Shown piece after piece: positions 7,666-14,969 of a stretch of 22,294 nt of DNA. Position 1 is the first letter of the stretch. Every line of letters begins with the position of its first letter. This DNA comes from Deltaproteobacteria bacterium. GTDB taxonomy: Bacteria > Myxococcota > UBA796 > SXON01. A model generated the notes under the pieces. That model made no database searches. It saw only the letters and a list, made by a program, of their open reading frames with translations, and was not told the DNA's origin. The stretch covers positions 1 through 22,294 of the forward strand of contig CANKNP010000032.1 in the NCBI GenBank assembly GCA_947483545.1, written 5' to 3'. Both the position numbers and the translations under genes were made by a program.

Positions 7666-9118
7666 CTTTGATCCAGCCTTTCTTGATGTTTTCGGTGACC
7701 ATGTCCGCCAGGATCGCCCTCGCTATGGCCTCCGTCGGCGCCTGCCGCACCTCTCGCTCGAGCGGGGTCTTCCGATCCGGGGAGTAGTCCGTGTAGTGAA
7801 CGACGAACGCCGGGTAGTCGGGCTCGGCCTCTTTGTTGGTCTTCCAGAGCAGGAATTTCCGCACCGAGACTTTGCCCTTCGCGTCCTTCTTGTGGACTTC
7901 CCGATGGATTTTCTCGCTCTTGGGCCGGTCGGTCGCGTTCACGGCCCGTGTCAGATCCCGAACCGGGACCCGCTCGGTGAGCTGGGACAGCCGAATGTCC
8001 ACCGGATCGGCCTTCTTGTCGCCGCGAATGCGCTGAAACACCGGATGCAGCACCGTCGCCCCCGGCATCGGCGCGATTTGGGTCCAGCCGCCGGAGCCAA
8101 AGTTCAGCACCATCTTCGGGATGAAGTTGCCAGCGGTGTCCTCGGACTGCACGTCGGTCACGCGCACCTCGATGATCATCTCCGGGCGTACAAAGCGGTA
8201 GAGCTCCCCGCTGCTGGAGGCGTAGCGGAAGGTGCTCGGGGACTGCATCGGTACGAGCGCGGCGTAGAGTTGCCCGCGCATCTCATCTCCGCCGAAATTC
8301 CCGCAGGAGGATGTGATTTGGAACGTGCCGTCCTCCCGCATCAGCCCGAGCAGGACCGAGCGGACCTGGTTCGGAATATCCGCCCGCTCGGTGAACCCGA
8401 TGATCGCGGCGTCGAACGAGAAGAAGGGCTTTACCTTGTAGATTCGGTGGTCGAAGGAGCGGACGACCAGCCCCTCGCCCTTTCCGCCCTCTGCCCACTC
8501 GCCGTAGAGCCTCGCGACTTCGCCCTGGCTGGACACGGTCTCGGTGTGGATGGCGCGGAGGCGTTTACCGGCGTCAAACCAACGTTTGAGCACCGCGAGT
8601 CTTTCGGCGTAGGACTCTGAAACCTCCGGCGCTTCGGCATCGCCGCCCTCCAGCAGCTCGAACGCCGCAAAAACGATCCGCTGCACCTCTGCAGAGGCCT
8701 CTCCGCCCATCGCAACCGCGAGGTCTCCGCACCGTACCCGATCCGCAGAGGCCGCCTTCGCCGCGAACATCTCGCCCGCGATGATCGTCCTCCCGTTGAG
8801 CTTCCCGCCCAGCGCCGCTCGCGCTTCGACGAGGAGCGGCAGATCCCCGACCACGACCGCCCCCTTCGGGCTCGCCAGCACGAACTCCTCCCCATCAACG
8901 ATGAGAAACCACAGCTCCCCGTCGATCTTCTTGGACACATGCAGCGTGCCGGGCGGGAGGGACGGCACCTCTTCGGAGGCGAGCGCCTTGTATTGGCTGG
9001 CGACCTGCCGCTTGAACCCGACGAGCCGGGCGACAAGCTCGGGGTCCGTCAGCGCGTTGAGGCCGGTCTGCTGCCCTTTTCCGAGGGGGCGGGCCCCTTG
9101 CAGGGAGTAGAAGCTCAT
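7655..9118 (-). CDS. ATP-dependent DNA/RNA ligase-type nucleotidyltransferase
   Basis: The 487-residue protein carries the covalent nucleotidyltransferase motifs in order: motif I KIDG with predicted adenylated Lys64, FAAFELLEG (motif III, 150-158), EGLVVR (motif IV, 215-220) and KVK (motif V, 228-230). An OB-fold-like region follows. The last 70 residues (KFLLWKTNK ... ENIKKGWIKV) resemble the end of a WGR domain, known from PARP-type nucleic-acid-binding proteins, but the Trp-Gly-Arg itself is absent. I infer sealing of nicked DNA or RNA. It is not LigD or NAD-dependent LigA. ATG 9118 overlaps the stop of the upstream gene (ATGA), so it is coupled to two unknown genes and is the last of three. 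Confidence 0.82.
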   Translation of the reverse strand: MSFYSLQGARPLGKGQQTGLNALTDPELVARLVGFKRQVASQYKALASEEVPSLPPGTLHVSKKIDGELWFLIVDGEEFVLASPKGAVVVGDLPLLVEARAALGGKLNGRTIIAGEMFAAKAASADRVRCGDLAVAMGGEASAEVQRIVFAAFELLEGGDAEAPEVSESYAERLAVLKRWFDAGKRLRAIHTETVSSQGEVARLYGEWAEGGKGEGLVVRSFDHRIYKVKPFFSFDAAIIGFTERADIPNQVRSVLLGLMREDGTFQITSSCGNFGGDEMRGQLYAALVPMQSPSTFRYASSSGELYRFVRPEMIIEVRVTDVQSEDTAGNFIPKMVLNFGSGGWTQIAPMPGATVLHPVFQRIRGDKKADPVDIRLSQLTERVPVRDLTRAVNATDRPKSEKIHREVHKKDAKGKVSVRKFLLWKTNKEAEPDYPAFVVHYTDYSPDRKTPLEREVRQAPTEAIARAILADMVTENIKKGWIKVSG

Positions 9119-9822
9119 GGGGTCCCCGGGCGCTTCAGCGCCTGTTTGGAGAGGTGCAAAAGGAGCTGGTATTTGCCGGCGTTCTCCCCGGTGCCAATGC
9201 GACCCTCCAAGAATCCGCGCCAGCCGACGCCATTCGTCTGGAAGATCAGCGGGTCGCGGCCCTTCGGCCCGGCGCCCAGCAGCACCATCACGCCTTCATC
9301 CGAGAGGTCCTTGGCCATTGCGTAGAGCCAGTCGAATTCAAGTCCGCTGGTGTGTCGGATCTGAATCGTGCGGCCGAATACGAACCCGCGGATCGCGTCG
9401 GTGATCGGATACTTCTTAAGCCACCGGATCGGGGCTTCCGGGGCGTCCACATTTCCGATCTGGTCCACGGGGGTCCTCCGGTCGGTCTCAGCGCCGTCCG
9501 TGCCGTACGTGATCTCCACGATCTCTGGCGCCGCGTACAACACCTCGCCGGTCGCCGACAGAAACACGGTGTCGGTCTCGCCGATCGCCCGCCCGACGAT
9601 CTCCATGTCGATCTCGGGATCCCCGTCGATCAGCGCTTGCGCGTAGTCATCGCCAAGCCGCAGCTTCAGGTCGCTGTCAGAGCGACCATCTCCCGCTGCG
9701 AGGTAACGGCGGAACGTGACGGGGCGGCCCTCCTGACCCAAACGGGGCGGAGCAGCGGGCTGGAGCGTGGCGCCATCCGGGTTGCCATCCCGGTTGGCCG
9801 CGTTGGTGAGCCGGAGCTTCAT
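9115..9822 (-). CDS. Unknown protein in the ligase operon
   Basis: The 235-residue protein has no signal peptide or membrane segment and is rich in charged residues, so it should be cytosolic. The N-terminal 35 residues look disordered (Asn/Pro/Gly-rich). The middle contains alternating acidic and hydrophobic strands (DTVFLSATGEVLYAAPEI). The C-terminal half has a conserved-looking core with LKKYPITDAIRGFVFGR, EFDWLYAMAKDL and GVGWRGFLEGRIG. I do not recognise the family. ATG 9822 shares one base with the previous stop (TGATG) and its own stop overlaps the ligase start by four bases. Co-production with the ligase is very likely, and a subunit or adaptor role is my inference. Confidence 0.78.
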   Translation of the reverse strand: MKLRLTNAANRDGNPDGATLQPAAPPRLGQEGRPVTFRRYLAAGDGRSDSDLKLRLGDDYAQALIDGDPEIDMEIVGRAIGETDTVFLSATGEVLYAAPEIVEITYGTDGAETDRRTPVDQIGNVDAPEAPIRWLKKYPITDAIRGFVFGRTIQIRHTSGLEFDWLYAMAKDLSDEGVMVLLGAGPKGRDPLIFQTNGVGWRGFLEGRIGTGENAGKYQLLLHLSKQALKRPGTP

Positions 9823-10481
9823 CAGAACATCTCGAAGTCGAGGTCGTCGTCGGGGTTTTCCTCGGCGGCGGCAGGGGGAGGGGAGTCGAGGCCGGACCAG
9901 ACGGTGGGCGGGGTTGGCTTGCCGATGAGCGCGAAGAGGCCGCCATCTCCGGGGGCCGCAACGAGGAAGCCGACCTCAGGGCGCCAGTCCGCGCGATAAT
10001 TGAAGGAGAAGCAGAACAGCTTGCCGGCGAGGAGCTGATTCTTCAGCGCCTCGGGGGCCTCTCCGTCGAGCGCGTAGACCGTGCTGATCGCGTGATCCAG
10101 CACGTCTTGGGGGCTGGCCGGTGTCAGGGCGACGGGCATGCCCAGCGTGCTCTCGACCTTCGGGAGCGCCTTTCCATCCGGGCCAAGGCCGACCAGCTCG
10201 CTGTTCGGAACCCAGACGTTCTGGTCGTCGAAAAAGCCCTGGGCCGTCATGCCCGAGCGGATCAAGACGCTGCCGTCCCGTGTCAGGGCCGCGCGCGTGC
10301 AGGGCTGCTTGTCGCGATCGAGCGGGACGCGACGGCGCTTGCCGTACAACTTCTCGCGGTCAACCGACGATACGTCGAACGCCACATCGGCGCCGTCGAA
10401 CTGGAGGACGATCTGTCGAGCCCTGCGGGCAAGTATCGTAGGGGGAGGCGGGCGGCTCGCCCATCGGGCGATGCCGTCCAC
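9822..10481 (-). CDS. Unknown protein with SSB-like acidic C-terminal tip, first gene of the ligase operon
   Basis: The protein has about 219 residues if it begins at GTG 10481. The start is uncertain, as no ribosome-binding site is visible and the frame runs on upstream through the 52-bp repeats. The core reads as beta-rich (IVLQFDGADVAFDVSSVD, RDGSVLIRSGMTAQGFF, VWVPNSELVGL) with one C-terminal module containing FCFSFNYRADW. The last 13 residues are a Pro/Glu lead-in followed by DDDLDFEMF, an acidic tail closing on Phe. Bacterial single-strand DNA-binding proteins end in a similar acidic tip (DDDIPF), which docks partner proteins. A nucleic-acid-associated scaffold that recruits the ligase is my inference; the family is not recognised. 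Confidence 0.72.
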   Translation of the reverse strand: MDGIARWASRPPPPTILARRARQIVLQFDGADVAFDVSSVDREKLYGKRRRVPLDRDKQPCTRAALTRDGSVLIRSGMTAQGFFDDQNVWVPNSELVGLGPDGKALPKVESTLGMPVALTPASPQDVLDHAISTVYALDGEAPEALKNQLLAGKLFCFSFNYRADWRPEVGFLVAAPGDGGLFALIGKPTPPTVWSGLDSPPPAAAEENPDDDLDFEMF

Positions 10482-10522
10482 GTGGGCCGTGAACGCCGCT
10501 GGAAATCGGGAGTGGCGAGTCG

Positions 10523-10816
10523 GGTGGCGAACACTTCGGGAGTGGTGACCGCCACCGGGGGGCAAGACGACGCCGGTGGCGAACGCTTCGGGGGTGGTGA
10601 CCGCCACCGCGGCCAAAGACGACGCCGGTGGCGAACACTTCGGGGGTGGTGACCGCCACCAGGGGTCGAGAGGACGCCGGTGGCGAACACTTCGGGGGTG
10701 GTGACCGCCACCAGGCGGCAAGACGACGCCGGTGGCGAACACTTCGGGGGTGGTGACCGCCACCGCGGCCAAAGACGACGCCGGTGGCCAACACCTTGGG
10801 GGTAGTCACCGCCATC
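10523..10816 (+). repeat. Array A: six copies of a 52-bp tandem repeat
   Basis: Units begin at 10523, 10575, 10627, 10679, 10731 and 10783, an exact 52-bp period; the last is partial and diverged. Each has a 34-bp core starting GGTGGCGAACACTTCGGGGG and ending GACCGCCACC, plus an 18-bp spacer of similar sequence (AAGACGACGCC is typical). The core ends are complementary (GGTGGCG/CGCCACC), so each unit can form a hairpin. The spacers are related rather than unique, and no cas gene is near, so this is not CRISPR. It separates the divergent ligase operon and DGR target gene. Confidence 0.9.
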
Positions 10817-10864
10817 CGCCGGCGCCAACACCCGCGATAGATCCCCGAACTCCCTGTGCCACCC

Positions 10865-13800
10865 ATGCTCCTCGCCCTGCTCGCCTCGTGCATCTCCATC
10901 GACAAGGCCACGCTCGACGCCCGGCTCGATCCCGACGAAGACGGGGTGCCATACCCGGACGACTGCCAGCCCGAAGATGGGTCGATCTACCCAGGTGCTA
11001 TCGAGCTTTGCGATGGCATCGACCAGAACTGCGACCGGGCGGTGGACGAGGGGATCGTGATCCCGACCTGGTACACCGACGTGGTTGGCGACGGGTACGG
11101 CGACGGCGCCACGCAAGCTGCGACCGGCCAGAGGGCACGGCCGAGGTGGACGGGGACTGCGACGACGGGGATTCGGCCGTCAACCCCGGCGCCGAGGAGG
11201 TTTGCGATGGCATCGATCAGAACTGTACGGACGGGGCCGACGAAGGCGTGGAGTTGGAGCTGTACGTGGACGGGGATCGGGACGGATATGGGATCGGCGA
11301 CCCCGTTTTCGGGTGTACTGCGTCGGACGGACTGGCCATCTACAACGGCGATTGCGACGACCTGAACGACGCGGTCTACCCTGGGGCCGACGAGCTCTGC
11401 GATGAGGTTGACAACGACTGTGACGACCAAATCGACGAGGGTTTGGAGAGCACCTGGTATGTCGACACCGACGGTGATGGATTTGGTGACAGCCCTGTGG
11501 AATCTTGCGAGCAGTCCGAAGGCACCGCCGCGCTCGGCGGGGACTGCGACGACACCGATCCCGACTACAATCCCGACGCTTTGGAGCCCGACTGCACGGA
11601 CCCGAACGACTACAATTGCGACGGCAGCGTGAGGTATGCCGATGCCGACGGAGATGGTTTCGCCGCCTGCGAGGAGTGCGACGACACCAACGCCGCCGTC
11701 TACCCGGGCGCGACCGAAACGTGTGACGGGTTGGACAACGACTGTGACGGGACCGCAGACAACGGGGCGACAGACGCCCCAAGTTGGTACACGGATTCGG
11801 ATGGCGATGGATTTGGCGATATCGGCGGCGCGAGGACAGTCGCGTGTGAGCAACCCTCCGGGATGGTCGCCGATTCGACGGACTGCAACGACGCCTTGGC
11901 GGCTGTGAACCCCGCGGCGACCGAGATTTGTAACGATCTGGACGACGATTGTGACGGCACGGCGGATCTTGGGGCGGTGGACGAGATCATCTGGTACTAC
12001 GACGGCGACGGCGATGGCTACGGCGCGACCAGCTCGGTCAGCGAGTGTGACGCACCCTACGGCTACGTGGCTGCGACCGGGGACTGCGACGATACCAACG
12101 ACCAGGTCAACCCTGGCGCGACCGAGGTGTGCGGCGACGCCGACATGAACTGCGACGGCTCCGGGTTCGACGCTGATGGCGATGCCGACGGTTGGCAAGC
12201 CTGCGAGGACTGCAACGATGCGGACACCTTCGTGAATCCCTAAGGCGTGGAGCTTTGCGACGGCGCCGACAACGACTGTGACGGTTCTGTGGACAACGAG
12301 GCCGCGGACGCCACCTCTTGGTACGCCGACGCCGATGGTGACAGCTTCGGCGGGGCCTTCGACTCCGACGCCTGCGCGGCCCCGGCTGGGACGGTCTCGG
12401 ACGACTCCGATTGTGACGACGGGGATTCGGCGGTGAATTTCCTTGCGACCGAGACCTGCGACGGCGTTGATGAAGACTGCGACGGCGAGACCGACGATGG
12501 GTTGCCGCTCACGCTCTGGTACACGGACACGGACGGCGACAACTACGGAGATTCGACCGCGGAGATCGATGCCTGCGCTGCCCCGGCGGGAACCATCGGA
12601 TTGGCCGGGGATTGCAACGACGCCGACGCCGCCGTGAACCCCGGCGTGCCTGAGCTTTGCGACGGGATCGAGCAGGACTGCGACGCCGTTCCGGACGACG
12701 GCCTGACGCTCACGATGTGGTACACCGACGCCGACGGTGACGGCTACGGGGGTTCGGGGGTCGCTGCCTGCGCCGCCCGCCGGGACGATCGCGGATGGCA
12801 CCGACTGCGACGATGCCGACAGCAACGACCACCCCGGCGCCTCGGAGACCACCGGCAACGGTGACGACGACGACTGCGACGGGTTTGAGGTCTGCTACGA
12901 CGACGATGATGATGACGGCTATCTGGACGAGGATGGCGACGTTCGGGACTCGATCGACGCCGACTGCGCCGATGTGAACGAGGGCACGGACACGGATTTG
13001 ACGACGGACTGTGACGACAATGATGCCGGCGTCGTTGAATGTGAGACGTTTGTGGACTACGAGAATGCGTATGGGATGACGATGGTGGCGGTCACGGCGG
13101 GGACGTTCACCATGGGCGGGGGCGCCGGAGATCCCGATGGGAGCTACGTCGATCACAGCGTGACGTTGACCCATGATTTCTGCATTGGGGAGACGGAGAT
13201 CACGCGGGGGCAGTTGGAGATGGCGTCGGGGTTTTCGGGCTGGACGTACACGTCGATCAGCTACGGGTATGTCTGCTCGTTGGGGTCAGGTCAGGTGCGC
13301 TGGCGAACGCCAGCACGGATGGGGACTGCCCCGCTGATTCGATCTCCTGGTACGACGTGGCGAACTATGCGAACGCGATGTCCGCCGCCGAGGGCTTCGA
13401 CGCCTGCTACGCCGACAACGGCGATGGCACATTCAGCGCCCCGGCGGATCCGTACGCCTGTGAAGGCTACCGCCTCCCGACCGAAGCTGAATGGGAGTAC
13501 GCCGCCCGGGGAGGCGAGAACCTGGAGTTCTCCGGCTCGGCCACCGCCACCGACGTGGCCTGGTACTACGACAACGCCTACTCCGTGGGCACCTTTGCGC
13601 ACGAGGTCGCCACGAAGGCGCCGAACGCCTACGGGCTCTACGACATGTCGGGGAACGTGTGGGAGTGGACGCACGACCGGTACGACGGGAGCTACTATGC
13701 GGTGAGTCCGACCAGCGACCCAGCGGGCCCCGCGACAGGCTACTACCGGGTGATCCGGGGCAGCAGTTGGAGCAACGGCGCCACGGACGTGCGCGTCGCC

Positions 13801-13872
13801 TTTCGCCACAACGACGTCCCGAGCAACCGCTACAGCTACTTCGGCGCCCGCATTTCCAGGTCGAGCCCTTGA
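10865..13872 (+). pseudogene. DGR target: MopE-repeat lipoprotein with C-terminal FGE/C-type-lectin domain, broken
   Basis: Joined across its breaks, this is one protein of about 1000 residues. It starts at ATG 10865 (or GTG 10856) with the short lipobox-like signal MLLALLASC. Eleven MopE-type repeats follow (about 10917-12900), each with DCDD, a Pro-Gly turn and CDG.DNDCDG, likely binding divalent metal. From about 13070 to the end is an FGE-sulfatase domain (MVAVTAGTFTMGG, GYRLPTEAEWEYAARGG, NAYGLYDMSGNVWEW, RVIRGSSWSN). Breaks: a -1 shift at about 11117-11119; TAA at 12241-12243 inside repeat 8; a -2 (or +1) shift near 12775, in a C-run; a -1 shift near 13286-13297. The C-terminus is the variable repeat. 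The product is presumably surface-exposed ligand-binding protein. Confidence 0.8.
13736..13858 (+). repeat. DGR variable repeat (VR) at the 3' end of the target gene
   Basis: This 123-bp segment aligns without gaps to 14465-14587 (constant offset 729) and is identical at 106 positions. Of 17 differences, 13 fall where the other copy has A, and here the A is replaced by G, T or C. The other four are C or G in the template. It encodes the end of the FGE/C-type-lectin domain, where known DGR targets carry their ligand-binding variable residues. Twelve bases of coding sequence follow before the TGA at 13870-13872. Confidence 0.92.
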
Positions 13873-14214
13873 TTTTTGAGCCCTTTTGGCCTTGGTGCAT
13901 TTTGCATTTACTCAGCCTCGAAAGGGTGCTTGCCCCCCACCCACCCCGCCTGGGAGCGCCAGGCGGGGCCGGGGCCAAAGCCCGGCCCCAGCCTGAGCGC
14001 CGAGAGGTGGGGGGGGAGCAGGACGCACGTTCGACGATGCGCCACTCACCGCGTTCTTGACGGACAAAGACGCGCTCGACGCGACCGAGCATTGGTTCGT
14101 CCACGACGGGCTGCCCACGCTCACCATGGTTGGCCCTCCGGCGCGGGCGGAACGAGCGCGCGAAGCGAGACGGCCGGGCCCCTTACGTACCGTTCACGTT
14201 CACGAACAGCCGAC
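13873..14214. other. Region between VR and RT remnant: relatively AT-rich start, hairpins, unidentified fragment
   Basis: The first 45 bases after the target stop are visibly less G+C-rich than the surroundings. Two hairpins follow (annotated separately), then a run of eight Gs near 14009-14016. From about 14030 to 14131 one plus-strand frame reads like real protein (FDDAPLTAFLTDKDALD, HWFVHDGLPTLTMV), but it has no credible start and dissolves into a repeat-like Arg/Ala stretch. I do not recognise it. An accessory-gene (avd-type) or N-terminal RT remnant is possible but not shown. No intact gene is supported here. Confidence 0.5.
13944..13987. repeat. Strong GC-rich hairpins downstream of the VR
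   Basis: CCCCGCCTGG (13944-13953) and CCAGGCGGGG (13959-13968) form a perfect 10-bp stem with loop GAGCG. A second stem overlaps its edge: GGCCGGG (13967-13973) with CCCGGCC (13981-13987). In the Bordetella phage DGR, a hairpin just downstream of the VR promotes mutagenic homing; here the stem lies 71 bases after the target stop. There is no T-run, so ordinary intrinsic termination is only a second option. Confidence 0.7.
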
Positions 14215-14406
14215 GACCCGGGCCAGAGCGTGGACGCGGCGCGGGTTCGCCGCCTGCGTCGTCGCCTTCGGACCCTCGACCGGCGGCGAGGTCGGGGCCT
14301 TGACGACGACGACGTACAACGCCCGGCCGGCTCCATCGTGGCCTGGGCCTCGCACGCGAACACGCTGCGGTTGCGGCGGAAAATCGCGGAGACCGGCCAT
14401 AAGTGA
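14215..14406 (+). pseudogene. C-terminal remnant of a DGR-type reverse transcriptase
   Basis: The frame reads DPGQSVDAARVRRLRRRLR, then a Gly/Asp-rich joint, then SIVAWASHANTLRLRRKI and a TGA at 14404-14406. An Arg-rich helix (RVRRLRRRL) followed about 25 residues later by a W..HA.T.RLRR motif is how I remember the thumb and C-terminus of DGR and related bacterial reverse transcriptases. Nothing upstream in any frame supplies the palm, and no YxDD motif is visible. Only about 60 residues remain, so this is a truncated, inactive copy. Its position, 58 bases before the template repeat, is the independent support. Family assignment rests on memory of the motif. Confidence 0.6.
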
Positions 14407-14464
14407 CGCCCCGGGGTTAACGATGCGAGCCCGCCGGGACATGAGACCGCAGGCAAGAAGGAAG

Positions 14465-14587
14465 CAGGCTCCAACCGGGTGATCCGGGGCGGCAATTGGA
14501 ACGACGACGCCACGAACGTGCGCGTCGCCTATCGCAACAACAACGACGCGAGCAACCGCAACAACAACATCGGCGCCCGCATTTCCA
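14465..14587 (+). repeat. DGR template repeat (TR)
   Basis: This is the partner of the VR at 13736-13858, same orientation and no gaps. It is rich in AAC triplets (14536-14544 and 14560-14568), and a conceptual translation is full of Asn (NWNDD, RNNNDASNRNNN). AAC codons are typical of DGR templates because adenine mutagenesis of them yields many residues but never a stop. By my count it has 33 A among 123 bases; 13 of the 33 A differ in the VR, against 4 of 90 other bases. It has no start codon context of its own and is read as a non-coding template. Confidence 0.92.
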
Positions 14588-14758
14588 ACTCACGACCGCT
14601 CCGGCGTTCCGGCGCGGGGCCACACGGCCCTCGTTCACGGACGAGTGCCCCGCGCCAGGGTCCTGACCATTCTCCCTCCCAGCCTGCGCGGCACAACACC
14701 GCCGAAGACCAAAGCAGCCCGCTCCGCTCTCGGTTCACCGGCCCGGGGCGGGCATATT
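14588..14758. other. Structured region after the TR
   Basis: GGCGCGGGGC (14611-14620) pairs perfectly with GCCCCGCGCC (14647-14656), and the intervening 26 bases contain a smaller CTCGT/ACGAG stem. Folded RNA directly downstream of a TR corresponds in position to the spacer that primes cDNA synthesis in the Bordetella DGR; that equivalence is inference. A transcription terminator is the alternative. The rest to 14758 shows no gene; a plus-strand frame is open but starts inside the TR and has no protein-like features. Confidence 0.5.
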
Positions 14759-14917
14759 TGCGTCGTCTTTGCCCCCGGTGGTGTTCACCACCCCGGAAGT
14801 GTTCGCCCCTCGCGTCGTCTTTGCCCCCGGTGGCGTTCACCACCCCGGAAGTGTTCGCCCCTCGCGTCGTCTTTGGCCCCGGTGGCGTTCACCACCCCGG
14901 AAGTGTTCGCCCCTCCC
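14759..14917 (-). repeat. Array B: three inverted copies of the 52-bp repeat
   Basis: Units begin at 14777, 14829 and 14881, again exactly 52 bp apart. Read on the minus strand they contain GCGAACACTTCCGGGGTGGT and end in CGCCACC (CACCACC in the first copy on the plus strand), with spacer GGGGGCAAAGACGACGCG. This is the same family as array A in opposite orientation. The copies here are closer to each other than to array A. It ends 52 bases before the metalloprotease start. Confidence 0.88.
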
Positions 14918-14969
14918 CGAGCGAACCACCCAGGCATCGTTCGATCCTAACCCACGCTACGCTGGCCGG

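Noticed and set aside
9822..10772. Long minus-strand frame encoding His/Arg-rich repeats as the start of the SSB-tail protein
   Set aside because: The repeated N-terminal part is translation of the 52-bp non-coding array; protein-like sequence begins near 10480.
10523..10816. CRISPR array
   Set aside because: The period is regular, but the 18-bp spacers are nearly the same sequence, are too short, and no cas genes are nearby.
10987..12858. 623-residue minus-strand Val-rich protein
   Set aside because: It is the antisense of the MopE repeats; the Asp-rich plus strand creates an open Val-rich frame opposite.
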